Positions 10,145-20,720 of a DNA stretch of 64,000 nt are shown piece after piece (within the stretch, counting starts at the first letter, position 1; each line of letters starts with the position of its first letter). The notes beneath the pieces were generated by a model. It worked only from the letters and a program-made list of their open reading frames with translations, was not told the DNA's origin and searched no databases. The DNA is from Hormiphora californensis (Eukaryota; Ctenophora; Tentaculata; Cydippida; Pleurobrachiidae). A program made the translations under genes and the position numbers. Where the stretch lies: positions 5,375,356 through 5,439,355 of the forward strand of contig CM035359.1 in assembly GCA_020137815.1 (NCBI GenBank), given 5' to 3'.

Positions 10145-12059
10145 AAGTAATCTATATAATCCCATAATGTTAGTCAGTCTGTCCGTTAATGGTTTTCAAA
10201 CTCCTCCCACAGTTTTTGAGCTAGACCCTAAAAATTTGTACACGGGTACCTTGGACCAAGCGATGTAAGTACGGCTCAGATGTTTTGATCCGATCTTTAC
10301 AGCAGTGACGTCACGGGTGACTCATTGGCACAAAAAACTTACATTTTTCAAACGCTTCTAAACCCTGAAAACGGCTCTAAATCAAAAAACTAACGCAATA
10401 GTAGGGAAAGAGAATCGTTTGAACTTCATTTTACAGATAGCGATTTCCCGTAACTCAATGTTTAAGGTCGTAAATCGCGTCGGAAAGTTAAAAATGCCAA
10501 AAATACGATATTTTTCACCGTAGCCCCCAAAATCTTATCCAATCGATATGAACTTGGTCGTTATGTGAACTTTATGTCCTTTGGCCAGGGGTTCCCAAAA
10601 ACGATTGGCAATGAGACTGACCGGAGTTCTTATATTCAATTCACGAATTTGGAATTTTTCGTCGACTTTTTTTGGCGACATAAAACGCGAGGAAATTTTC
10701 AATGAATTTAAAATTTTACACTGCGCGCGTAATTCTAGGTCTGCGCGCGGCGTAAAAAAGCAGCGCTTTTTTGGGAAATTCGCGCGTTACAGTAATGATT
10801 TACCCGCCTCGCCAAAATTGTAATGGCCGTTTTTTCAAAAACCCAAGGTGTAAAGTCGGATTTTTTGAAACTGTCACCCCCCTGGGTATTTTCGAATTTC
10901 GTAAATGACCATAAATCCGGTTCCTGACGAGATAGAGACTTGAAATTTGGAGGTTCGAAGATCTTGCTAAGTTCTTCCGAACCTCCAAATTTCAGTCTCT
11001 ATCTTATCAGGAACCGGAGATATGTCAAATTTTGTTAATTCAGGGGGGTGACAGTTTCAAAAAATCCGACTTTATGATATATAGTCGAATTTTTTTATTT
11101 AAGCGACAGGCCGCCGCGCACTCAATTGTTAATGGTCATATCTCCGGTTCCTGATAAAGATAAAGACTTGATCCTGGTTGCGTTGGAAAGATAAAATTTT
11201 ATCTTTCTAATGGCCCCAAAAAAGTCGCTAGCTCATCAGGAACCGGAAATCGATTTCAAGCGCTGCATTTTGATGCGCGGCGGCCTGTCGCTAAATAAAA
11301 ATTGGACTTTAAGGTGTAAGCGAAACAACAACGAACTGGCTGCGCGTCGCGCATTCGTTGCCATAACGATCTAACCGGTGAGATTCATATGCGCACGTTG
11401 CACAACGCGCAGCCAGTTCGTTGTTGTTTCGCTTACACTTTAGTAAAGTACTCCCCAAACTGCTATGTCCCCTCACTCGGGTTTTGTGAAATTTCCCACG
11501 GTCATAATCCACTCCCTGATGAGAAAGACTTGAAATGTTTTGTGGAAGACTCGACATGATCTCTTCACAAAACAAATTTCAAGTCTCTATCTCATCAGGG
11601 GGTGGACTATGGCCGTCTAAAATCCGGTCGCGCGCAGCAGGACATAATAGTTTGGGAGGACCTTAGAGCGGTTAGATCACCACGTGGTTAAAGTCCATGC
11701 CACCCCTTTTTGCGCATTGTCATAAAGTCGAATTTTTATGAGTGTCGTTTTTTAAAGCCGCGCAATTTTGATTTGCGCGTCGGAATTATTTCAACTTCGC
11801 GCGAAGAACCCTTCTCGTCAGCCTTCGTCGCGCGCAGTTGTCGCGCGGCCGCGTCCACAAGAAGTGGCGGGAATGGCATAGACCACATCAGGTGATGACC
11901 AAATATGGTATAATGAAGTCACGTTACTGTCATGTGTTAGGAGTTGTGCGATCCACGTTCTAGTGCAGACCCTTGTACACACATGAGCTGCAGTTGTGTT
12001 ATTGTACACAATCAGCGATCAATAATCCATTTTGCGTAACGTGATGTGTGTGAGAGAGA

Positions 12060-12114
<55 letters not shown>

Positions 12115-12428
12115 TAGATAGAGAGAGACTTACAGAGAAGAGAGATAGAAGAGAAGACTGTAGAGAGAGAAGAGAGAGAGAGAGAGAGGAGATGGGGAGA
12201 GAGAGAGGAGGGAGAGAGAGAGAGAGATGAAGAAAGACAGGAATAGATAGAGTGAGATATCGATGGTTTCGATGATTCAACGACAATTTTTCTTTGTATG
12301 TGTTTATGATTTAGGTTGTTCACAATAACAATAACAAATCGATTTATACACACGCTCAGACCCTACGCATACAAGATTCCGGACAATAGAACACTACAAA
12401 AGCATCATATCTGATAGCGGTTATCCTC
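10145..12428. repeat. Duplicated block Y, copy B
   Basis: Copy of 5324-7693 with the same hairpin order. It differs mostly by single-base deletions both in and outside homopolymers, which looks more like raw-read error than ordinary substitution divergence. Confidence 0.8.
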
Positions 12429-12430
12429 CG

Positions 12431-12645
12431 TGCTTCACTAGAAGACAGAGTTAGATTACTGGTACACCAGTCTATAACTAGTGACTAGTCATAACGTTGC
12501 ATCAAGATTCAATATTCATTAAAATCAGACGAAGAAAGTAATCCAACTTTTTTGTTATGATTCCAACTTATCAAATGCCGATAACAACACATGTCATTAT
12601 TGAGAAGCAAGATAGCTACAAGCTGGATGTCGAGCATGAATTGAC
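12431..12645 (+). repeat. Duplicated segment X, copy B
   Basis: Copy of 5106-5321. Here it follows block Y, whereas in copy A it precedes it. The open frame from the ATG at about 12560 continues past the duplicated part to about 12730, reading LRCNGCQDGFKVSTD, and is not recognised. Confidence 0.7.
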
Positions 12646-12730
12646 TCTAAGATGCAATGGATGCCAAGATGGATTCAAAGTATCTACTGACTATACTCCT
12701 CAGGCCTCAGGGTATTATTATTATCATTAG

Positions 12731-13130
12731 GGTAAGATCATCTCTCTTCGGGTCACCAGTTCACTGTGAGCCAAATTGTTGAATTTAATCGTTCGCCTGT
12801 GTCCCCCGTAAAGCGAAAACAGTAGAAAACCAAGGTTTGAGATTTGAACGTTTCCCGTCACGCGATTTTGTGACCCAAATTTTTTTCAATAAAATTTTGG
12901 ATCTAACCCGCGCGCGATACCCGGCCCGGCGCAACTTATTTAGCGCTGCAAAATTTGTAAAAATAAAGCCGCGTTACTGTTTTAATTTAATGCACTGCTT
13001 TTTAGACGCCGCGCACCATCATCCGTCCGCCGTCCGCCACGGTCCACACAATTTTTTGGCCAGCGTTAAAGTCGGCCAGCGTTAAAATCTGGGTGTTTTG
13101 GGAGTGCTGACAAACGGTTTTTTAGGGTTA
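12731..13130. repeat. Interspersed repeat flanking the LINE pair
   Basis: Sequence such as GTTAAAATCTGGGTGTTTTG and GAGTGCTGACAAACGGTTTT recurs in diverged form at 20170-20700. Both copies lead into telomere-like repeats. Confidence 0.5.
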
Positions 13131-13180
13131 GGGCTAAAGTAGGGTTAGGGTTAGGGTTGGGGTTTGGGTTGGGTTTAGGC
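13131..13180. repeat. Interstitial telomere-like (TTAGGG) repeat
   Basis: Several TTAGGG units, some degenerate (TTGGGG, TTTGGG). Similar short tracts occur at 20250-20330 and 20545-20580, inside related flanking sequence. Confidence 0.75.
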
Positions 13181-13584
13181 CTTGACATTCCCTACCAGAT
13201 AAACTTTGAATCAACCAAAACGGTTGAAACTTGAAACTTGAAACTTGAAACTTGAAACTTGAAACTTGAAAAATAATTAAGGCTATCAACAAAACATGAC
13301 CACCTCTCAAGAACACACATTTAAAACTGACTTTATTTTACAGTACAAAAGTTCGATTATTAGTTTAATAAAATTAAATTAAAAACTTAAACGCAATTCA
13401 TTTTAACAAAATCTACGTCCAACACTCTCGTCTCTTCTTTCTTCAGGTGGCCGGAGTTTCGCGGACGCACCCTCTTCAATGTAGCGTAGGCATTAATGTA
13501 ACATTATAAAGATAATGAAACAAGCGAGCAAGCTCGTGCCCATTGACCACACCACAGTGCCTAAGCACCAAGATTTAGTGTCAC

Positions 13585-16581
13585 TCACAATGCCCATACA
13601 GTTCTATCGAATTTCCATCGACCTCCCATGGTCCAATCCAACACTGAGTTGTTATTCGCCCGCACATACCCAGGTGTTGGTGGCTCGTCTGGAATTTGGG
13701 CCAGAAAAGCGCCTAGCTCGGACTTAAATTTCTCCATCTCAGTCTGATCTCGGACCGGTTTAGGCAGGCAGTTCCATAGCTTAGGACCTCTAGTGGAAAA
13801 GGAGCGATCGTACAATGACTGGATTTTAGCAGACTTGGAAACAGGCGGAGCGGGTACCCTAGCCTTGAATCCGCAACGACCGGTATCTTCAATTATGATC
13901 CCAATGTCATTTGGTACTAGACTCATCCTTAGCTTGAACATATAGATCATGAAATAACGTTCGTGGCGTCGCTGAATGGACATGAGATGCAAGTCCTTGA
14001 GTCTCTCCCAGTAGTTCAGTTCTCCCATATTTGAAATACGGGAGGTAAATGTTCGTTGTACCGACTCAACCAGCTGTATCTGGCCAATAGCTACTGGCGC
14101 CCATAGTGGGCTGCAATAGTCGAGTATGGATCGTATGAGTGATTTGTACAGGGTAAGCATGACTGTTCTGTCACGACTTTTAAAGACGCTGAGTGTCCAT
14201 CCACACGTCTGCCGAGCCCTGGATACAGTTCTTCCTATGTGCTCCGACCACGTCATTCCAGCATCTACAATAACACCGAGGTCTCTAACCCATGGAGATG
14301 CTTCCAGGGTATGCCCGCTGTTAGTTGTGTATGTAGATAGTTCAGCAAAGAACGGGAGCTGTTGCAGGAAGGAGTCTACCCTGATACGATGACTGATCAG
14401 TTCATATTTCTTCTCATTCAGAAGCATATTATTAGACTCGGCCCACCGTGTTACAGCTGTTAGGTCTTCTTGTAAGAGAAGGCAGTCTGCTACTGTTGAT
14501 ATTCTCTTCCCCAGCCGCGTATCATCGGCAAACAGGCTGACAATGGAGTGTTTCACACAGTCTGGTAGGTCGTTCACAAAAATGAGAAATAGTAACGGCC
14601 CCAGGACAGTTCCTTGCGGGACTCCACTGATGATGATTCTGACACCGGATTTTGTGCCAGCAACTACAACTGTCTGTGTCCGATCTGTCAGAAATGATTC
14701 GATCCACTTACAGACTCCCTCAGAGAATCCATACCGCCTCAGTTTCCTCATTAGCAGACGTAGATCCACCCGATCAAACGCCTTACTAAAATCCAAATAG
14801 ATGGTATCCGCTTCAGCATTATCAAACAAGCATTGATACATCTGGTCATAGTGTGCAAGAAGCTGGCTGAGACATGACCGACCCCCTCGGAAGCCGTGCT
14901 GTTGGTTGGTGAACATATCGTTACTTTCTAGGAATTCCACCATATGGTCCCTCATTACTCTCTCATAGCATTTAACAACGTGGGAAGTCAGAGTAACTGG
15001 TCGGTAGTTACAAGCTCTGGCTTTGTCACCTTTTTTAAAAAGAGGGGTGACGTTTCCCTGCTTGTAGAACTTTGGGCAGATACCGGTAGTGAATGACTCG
15101 GCCCAGAGTAGAGTCAGCGGGGAAGAGAGTTCTTCAGCACATTCTTTCAGTAACATGGCCGGTACTCCATCAGGCCCAGGGCTCGAATCAGGTTTGAGCT
15201 CAGAGAGCGCCTTGAGCATAAGCTGAGGAGTAGGAGTAAGACAAGGTTCGGGAACTTTTATCTGAGGAGGGACGAAGGAAGGATCCACTACATCAGGGTT
15301 TAACGGATTGCTAAAGTTTAGACAGAACTGATCCTGCAGTATATCAGCAATACTCTGGTCACTGGAAGTCAGTTCGTCATCAAACCCGTACATAAGAGGA
15401 ATCCGGGAGCGTGACTTCGAGAATGACTTAGCATACGAGTAAAAGTAATTCGGCTGGACCTTGATTCTCTGCACAGCTGCGTCTTCCTTTCGCTGACGGT
15501 CCTCCACCATTATCAGTTCTATTTGAGACATCACGGCTTCAATCTCTTTCCCCACTTCAACAGCTTTATCCACTTCACCCTTCTCTATTAGTGCATTTTG
15601 CCTGGCAAGTAGCTTAGGCTTTCGTCTACGGAGTCCATTGTACGCTCTGGGCCTCTTGGTTGTAGTCTTTTTGAGAGGAACATGTATTTTGCAGATTTCC
15701 AGAAGCTTAGCTGTAAAGATTTCAGGGAACTCCTCAAAAGTAGTGCAGCTGTCACGAAGCTGCTGCCAGTTGAAGTCAGAGATTGCCTCTTTCAGGTTCA
15801 CGAAGTCTGCCTTGCGGAAATTGAGGGAATGGAAACTATCTTCACAGAAGTTTAGACGTTTCCGAGGGTGAGGGCTGCCAGGGTTGTAGCTGAGAACAGC
15901 CTGAACAATCTGGTGGTCGGAGATGCTGCTATCTGGTGGGAATACCGATATGCTGCCAACAAGTTGTGTATCGTTGGTAAAGAATAAGTCAAGAATGTTC
16001 TCCCCCCTCGTGGGCTCAAGTACATGCTGAGTAAGAAAATTGTCCTCCGCAAATCTGAGTAACGGGTTTACCCCAACATCAACTGTATCTTTCCCACTGG
16101 CAGAGAGCTCGATCCAGTTAATACCCGGTGAGTTAAAGTCCCCGGATAAGAAGAAGTCGCAGTTGTCTGGTAATGTGGATTGGTACTGGTTGACGAATGC
16201 TAAAACTGCACAAGTACTCTTTACTGAAGCGTTGGGAGGGCGGTATACGACTGCAACAGCAGCATTGATGGTTTCAAATACACAGAAGGTAGCCTCACAA
16301 ACTCCGTCGTCAAACAGATAGCTGGCTGAGATAGGGATAGAATCCGCTGAGTATAGAAGTACCCCACCGCCAACACGGCCAGATCTATCCGACCGGGTGA
16401 CGTTGTAACCCGGTATTACGATCTGTTCATTACAATGGAATCCTTTAAGCCAAGTTTCCGTGACACACACAAATGATGCCGTGATACCAGACTTAGCCTG
16501 CTCATCGATGAAGAGTTCAAGTTTTTCCGATTTAGTCTTTGACTTACTCCATGCACTGGGGTTCATCCCTTGAATGTTCAA
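13585..16581 (-). CDS. LINE ORF2: endonuclease-reverse transcriptase
   Basis: 998 codons from the first in-track codon. N-terminal APE-type endonuclease: TETWLKG (41-47), GGGVLLYS (71-78), VYRPP (112-116), SGDFNSPGINW (146-156), SDHQ (221-224). Reverse transcriptase: LFKKGDK (514-520), NYRPVTLTS (525-533), HGFRGGRSC (562-570), YLDFSKAFDRV (595-605), GVPQGTVLGP (653-662), catalytic FADD (684-687). It nicks the target and copies LINE RNA. The frame stays open upstream of position 16581 (reading ASIISLNIQGMN) and overlaps ORF1; the listed first codon is TTG and the first ATG is four codons on, so translation may depend on reinitiation or frameshifting. No RNase H motif recognised. Confidence 0.92.
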   Translation of the reverse strand: MNIQGMNPSAWSKSKTKSEKLELFIDEQAKSGITASFVCVTETWLKGFHCNEQIVIPGYNVTRSDRSGRVGGGVLLYSADSIPISASYLFDDGVCEATFCVFETINAAVAVVYRPPNASVKSTCAVLAFVNQYQSTLPDNCDFFLSGDFNSPGINWIELSASGKDTVDVGVNPLLRFAEDNFLTQHVLEPTRGENILDLFFTNDTQLVGSISVFPPDSSISDHQIVQAVLSYNPGSPHPRKRLNFCEDSFHSLNFRKADFVNLKEAISDFNWQQLRDSCTTFEEFPEIFTAKLLEICKIHVPLKKTTTKRPRAYNGLRRRKPKLLARQNALIEKGEVDKAVEVGKEIEAVMSQIELIMVEDRQRKEDAAVQRIKVQPNYFYSYAKSFSKSRSRIPLMYGFDDELTSSDQSIADILQDQFCLNFSNPLNPDVVDPSFVPPQIKVPEPCLTPTPQLMLKALSELKPDSSPGPDGVPAMLLKECAEELSSPLTLLWAESFTTGICPKFYKQGNVTPLFKKGDKARACNYRPVTLTSHVVKCYERVMRDHMVEFLESNDMFTNQQHGFRGGRSCLSQLLAHYDQMYQCLFDNAEADTIYLDFSKAFDRVDLRLLMRKLRRYGFSEGVCKWIESFLTDRTQTVVVAGTKSGVRIIISGVPQGTVLGPLLFLIFVNDLPDCVKHSIVSLFADDTRLGKRISTVADCLLLQEDLTAVTRWAESNNMLLNEKKYELISHRIRVDSFLQQLPFFAELSTYTTNSGHTLEASPWVRDLGVIVDAGMTWSEHIGRTVSRARQTCGWTLSVFKSRDRTVMLTLYKSLIRSILDYCSPLWAPVAIGQIQLVESVQRTFTSRISNMGELNYWERLKDLHLMSIQRRHERYFMIYMFKLRMSLVPNDIGIIIEDTGRCGFKARVPAPPVSKSAKIQSLYDRSFSTRGPKLWNCLPKPVRDQTEMEKFKSELGAFLAQIPDEPPTPGYVRANNNSVLDWTMGGRWKFDRTVWAL

Positions 16582-16583
16582 AC

Positions 16584-17453
16584 TTATGATGCTTGCTCTC
16601 GACTCTGTCTCCTGGCTTGTCTGACCATGAACATGGCATGTCGGTCTGCTTTGCAGAGGTCTCGGTTGATATACTGTCCCGACTCCGTCTTCTTTCCCCT
16701 CCCATTCATCGAGTAAAAATTCGCCGTTTTCTCATCCTTCATTTTGATTATCAGGGGGCGAGGACCTTGTTCAGCCGAAGGAGGATCTCCAGCTCGGAAT
16801 GTAGAAACTATGTCAGATTTCTTTATACCGAGTTGCATGCACGCTTTGAGGTCATCTTTCCCTCTTTCTCTGGGATCTTCTGCGTTGCTCTCCGCCATAT
16901 TCATAACGCAGAGGTTAGATTTCCGTCTTTCCCGCTCAAGTCGATCACTCTCGTATCTGTCCAGGACTTTTGCAGTGGCATTTTCAACCAACTTCTCTGT
17001 TTCCACAGCCTGAGGACTGGAGTCGGTTTGCAACTGGACAGCTTCAGCAAATGTCTTAGTACAAACATCGACAACATCGGCCTTAATCTCGTTCATCGCC
17101 TTTTCAATCGCAGAACTGACCACTTCATCTGCCACCGCTCTGACTTCATCGCGGGCCCTTGGTGTGGAGTCGAGGAGCCAATGTAGGGGCAAGCAGCGTG
17201 GGCAGGTCCACTTGATCATTTTAAGCGCTTCTTTGTTCAAGCCCGCAATACCAACACAGTCCAAATGAAACCATCCGTTACACGCAGAGCAACCGATTGC
17301 AGTAACTCCAGGGAGGTAGCGCCGGCAGGGACAGAAGTAGAATTCCCCTTTGGATCCGGGCCATTTCTTCTCAATTTCCTCCAGTTCGTTGTATGTCTTG
17401 TATTTATCGACATCAAGATTGTCATTACATTTCATATTTGGCATGGTTGACAT
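16584..17453 (-). CDS. LINE ORF1: PHD-finger protein
   Basis: About 289 residues from the ATG at 17453 (MSTMPNMKCND). A Cys/His cluster, FCPCRRYLPGVTAIGCSAC, GWFHLDC, then KWTCPRC, forms a PHD-type zinc finger in the first quarter. The middle is predicted helical and highly charged (NEIKADVVDVC, LDRYESDRLERERRK), as expected for an oligomerising RNA-binding ORF1. It ends 2 bp before the ORF2 listing and overlaps the open ORF2 frame. Known role of such ORF1 proteins: RNP formation with the element RNA. A non-ATG extension to 17489 is possible but not needed. Confidence 0.85.
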   Translation of the reverse strand: MSTMPNMKCNDNLDVDKYKTYNELEEIEKKWPGSKGEFYFCPCRRYLPGVTAIGCSACNGWFHLDCVGIAGLNKEALKMIKWTCPRCLPLHWLLDSTPRARDEVRAVADEVVSSAIEKAMNEIKADVVDVCTKTFAEAVQLQTDSSPQAVETEKLVENATAKVLDRYESDRLERERRKSNLCVMNMAESNAEDPRERGKDDLKACMQLGIKKSDIVSTFRAGDPPSAEQGPRPLIIKMKDEKTANFYSMNGRGKKTESGQYINRDLCKADRHAMFMVRQARRQSREQAS

Positions 17454-17504
17454 AGGGCTAGACCCTAGATAGGAAGATTTGAAACGCACGGGCGCGCGCT
17501 CAAA

Positions 17505-17635
17505 TTAATTTGTTTAAAGTAGTGTTGAAAAGTGGTTTGTCGGTAAGAGCCTGATTGAAACGGCGTCCTAGCACTAACAATGCATAGGCCCAAAAGCGGG
17601 ATATAAATTATAATTGTATTTGTATTTGTATTTGG
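17505..17635 (+). mobile_element. Possible LINE 3' tail ending in (TATTTG)n
   Basis: A short non-coding piece ends AAAAGCGGGATATAAATTAT followed by about three TATTTG units. CR1/L2-group elements often end in a GCG.TATAAAT stretch and a short microsatellite. It is wedged between the 5' end of the minus LINE and the truncated plus LINE. Confidence 0.45.
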
Positions 17636-18768
17636 TGCTCCTGTTATTAGACTTGAGTGCGGCTTTCGATACGGTGAACCACTCGACACTCCTCAAACGA
17701 TTGGAGCAGCTATATGGTGTCAGTGATACCTCTCTTGACTGGTTCCGGAGTTACCTTACGGGTAGGGGTGCTTCTGTGATGGTGGGTGAGTTGAAATCGG
17801 CTTTTACTGAGTTGACTATTGGAGTGCCTCAGGGATCGATTCTGGGTCCTATTCTGTTCATATGCTACACGAAGGAGCTGGAACTAATTGCTGAGAAACA
17901 CGGAGTAGGTATTCATTTTTACGCAGATGATACCCAGGTGTACGCTGCATATTCAGCGGATGACTTCTCTGATATTGAACAGAAGTTACAGGCCTGCGTT
18001 TCGGATATACAGGCCTGGCTCACGACTAATTTTCTCCAACTGAACCCTACAAAGACTGAAGTTATGATCCTATCTCCCAGAGGAAGTACCTCTGTAGACT
18101 CAGTACAGCTGTTCAAAGAGGGCACACCCACTGTGGTCACGAACTCGGCAAGGAATCTGGGGGTGTACTTTGACTCTAAACTCTCCATGGATGAACATGT
18201 GTTGAAGGTGGTCAATGCATGTAAGTCCACTCTGGTTAATTTATGGAGAATCGCCGGGAAGTTGTCGCGAAGACTAAGAACATTACTAGTCTGCAGCTTG
18301 ATCCACTCCAAAATGGATTACTGTAACTCCCTGATGACCGGAATGACAAAGAAGAACGTACAAGAGCTTCAAAAGATCCAAAATGCCGCATCACGTTTCA
18401 TCTATGGCCAGAGGCGTTGGCGAGGTACGACCCAGCTACGGAAGGAGCTTCATTTCCTCCCGGTCTCTGAGCGAATTGAGTATAAAACCTGTGTTCTGGT
18501 ATTCAAATGCTTAAACGGACTTGCACCCGACTATCTTAGTGGTCGCTTGCTTAAGAGGAAAACAAAATCAATAGGACTGCGTGCAGATGGAGATAAACTT
18601 TTGCTTGAAATCCCCCATCCAAATTACAAGACAACTGATCGTGCATTCAGCGTATCGGGACCTCGACTATGGAACAAACTGCCAAGAGAATTGCGTGAAT
18701 CAGAGACTCTAAAACGTTTTGAAGTGGATCTAAAGACGTTTTTGTTCTGTAGGGCTTTTGGTGTGTAA
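17636..18768 (+). pseudogene. Truncated LINE reverse transcriptase
   Basis: Open for about 377 codons to the stop TAA at 18766-18768. Motifs: DLSAAFDTVNHSTLL (RT A), GVPQGSILGPILF (RT B), FYADDTQVY (catalytic YADD), NPTKTEVMIL, then the C-terminal block KELHFLPVSERIEYK and DRAFSVSGPRLWNKLP typical of CR1/L2/Daphne-group ORF2. The endonuclease and RT fingers are missing, so it cannot be autonomous. The first codons belong to the neighbouring tail, not to a start. Confidence 0.85.
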
Positions 18769-19075
18769 GGAGCTGAAATGTCCATTGTGACAATAGGAAT
18801 CCGTTGAATTTCTAGAGTTAGTAGAGGAGGTTGTTTGTGTGTCTGGTGGTCAGTTGAATACTTATTATTTTGTGTGTTCTAGGAAGTGGAGATTTGGGAG
18901 TTGATTGGTTTCTTTTATGTGACGGATCCCCAGAACTCGGTAAAAAAAGAGCCTGGGTTAAAAAATCAAAAAAGCAAAGAAAAAAAGAATAAAAAATCAA
19001 CAAAAAAAATCAAAAAAAAATCAAAAAAAAATCAAAAAATCAAAAAATCAAAAAATCAAAAAGAGGCAATAATAA
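17636..19075 (+). mobile_element. 5'-truncated LINE (RT C-terminal half), plus strand
   Basis: The sequence starts in mid reverse transcriptase (LLLLDLSAAFDTVNH, motif A) directly after the (TATTTG)n tail and runs through the stop at 18768, a short 3' region and an A-rich (CAAAAAAT)n tail at 18955-19075. 5' truncation is the usual result of incomplete target-primed reverse transcription. It is a different family from the minus-strand LINE. Confidence 0.8.
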
Positions 19076-19077
19076 AA

Positions 19078-19142
19078 AGTGTGTGTGTGTATGTTTGTGT
19101 GTACGTGTGTGTGTATGTTTGTATGTATGTGTGTGTTTGTTC
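19078..19142. repeat. (TG)n-like microsatellite
   Basis: GTGTGTATGTTTGTGTG-type repeats directly after the LINE A-rich tail. Confidence 0.85.
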
Positions 19143-20159
19143 TCTTTCTCGAGCGGTTAAGGGAACAGGATCTTCACTTCATCTGGACCTTATTTGGCAT
19201 GGTTCCCAAGAAGTTTCACTCTATCACGGCCATGGGCCAAACTGGTAAACGGACTTTCACCCAGGTTGTATATTTTTGTATCATTGCTCGGCTTTTTACC
19301 TAGGTTTGGGTATAGTCCAATTTTCTACTCGAGTGGCGGGGTGCCGGGCACTTAATTCTTTTCTCTGGTCTTGTCTTGGTGGTATGGGGCTTGATCCTGG
19401 TATCACTGGATAGGTCTCTGCCTTGTCGAGCGTCACTGGTTCAGCCAGTTTCACATCTGTTTAGCGAGTTGGTGTGTGGCGACCTGTCGCTTGAGTGGGA
19501 AATTGGACTTTAGTTTGTATTTTGCTATCTTTGGATCCCTTGATCCAAGAGTGTTTTATATCTTTCTGAACTGCATTTGCAGTTGTGGTTGCTCTTTCAA
19601 TTTTCGTTTCATGTAGAAATCTATCAACTCTCTATTCACAGGATATCACATCACAATGTTGCCAAAAGGGATTTGAAGTCTTATCGTTCACTATCATACT
19701 CTGCAAGACACGAGTAAACCATTTTTCAAGACCAAGCTCAACATTACCTGATTAAGACCTCATCTTTTCCATGACGTGCACACCTTATTGAGACTGGTGT
19801 AGTAATTTTTTACGTTGAGATCTATGGTCTCTGTTGCGCTATATTTTTCTAGACTTTTGTATGATTCTATCTTGTGGATATTCAGTGTTCAGTTTATGCT
19901 GTTTTGATTAACTTATTAACTATTTATTAATTATATGTGACCGTTTATGCTGTTTTTTAATTAACTTATTAACTATGTATTTAATTATATGACAACGAGG
20001 ACTTTCGGAAGGACATTGATACGAAGATGCGCTTTAGAAAGCGAGTTTTGATCGAAAGGACGCTTTAGTATAAGTCGATCGAGATAAACACTTTTCGCTC
20101 AAAAGCGATTTATAAATGTTAAATGTTATTGTTATTGTTATTTTAGTAAATCAACTTTT
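19143..20159. other. Intergenic, nothing recognised
   Basis: AT-rich. 'gttttgattaacttattaactat' and a variant repeat at about 19905 and 19955. No splice-bounded exon found for the sushi gene, whose 3' exons should lie somewhere in this direction. Confidence 0.4.
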
Positions 20160-20720
20160 TTGGCAGCGTGCACCTGTAAACAGGCCTCCAAACGGAAAAC
20201 GTTAAAATCTGGGTGCCTTTTATTGCTAACAATTCGTAGTTTTAGCGCGCGAGACGGGTTAGGGCTATCCGTTAGGGTCTGGTTAGGGTTTGGTTTGGGG
20301 TTATCGGTTAGGGCTATCGATTCTCTATCAGTTACCGTTTAGTTTACTCAAATTGGCCATGTGGTTGCGTGGCTATAGCCGTTTGAAAAAAGTCGGTCTA
20401 AGTGTACTCTTTTGGTAGCGTGCACCTATAAACAGACTGCAAGGCACCCATATTATAATCGCGCCCCCTCCAAACACCCAGATCGTAACGGCGCCCGTTA
20501 AAGTCTGTGTGTTTGGTGAGTGCTGCCAAAGGGGTTTTTAGATTTAGGGCTAAAGTAGGATTAGGGTTAGGGACTATGGTTGTGGTTAAACTTTGAATTA
20601 GCCAAAACGGTTGAGTGGTTTGGCGGTTAGAGCCATTTTAGTGAATCAACTTTTTTGGGAGGCCACCAAACACCCAGATCGTAACGGCGCCCACAATTTT
20701 TGGGTGTTTCGAGGGGCTCC
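20160..20720. repeat. Interspersed repeat with telomere-like GGGTTA units
   Basis: The motif AGTGAATCAACTTTTTTGG.GGC occurs about twice, AAACACCCAGATCGTAACGG twice, with GGTTAGGG tracts between. It is related to 12960-13220 on the other side of the LINE pair. Confidence 0.55.

Larger units (their letters stand above)
13224..17500 (-). mobile_element. CR1-group-like LINE, two intact ORFs
   Basis: Minus-strand non-LTR retrotransposon. Order in its sense direction: ORF1 with PHD finger (17453-16584), ORF2 with apurinic endonuclease plus reverse transcriptase (about 16581-13585), a ~310-bp 3' region with an AATAAA signal, and a terminal 7-bp microsatellite (GTTTCAA)n at 13272-13224. PHD/zinc ORF1, APE-RT ORF2 and a microsatellite rather than poly(A) tail fit the CR1/L2/Rex1 group (established knowledge); the exact clade is inference. 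The 5' boundary near 17500 is uncertain. Both ORFs are uninterrupted, suggesting a recent insertion. Confidence 0.85.

Noticed and set aside
14126-16321. Plus-strand ORFs opposite the LINE
   Set aside because: Antisense shadows of the intact reverse transcriptase ORF.
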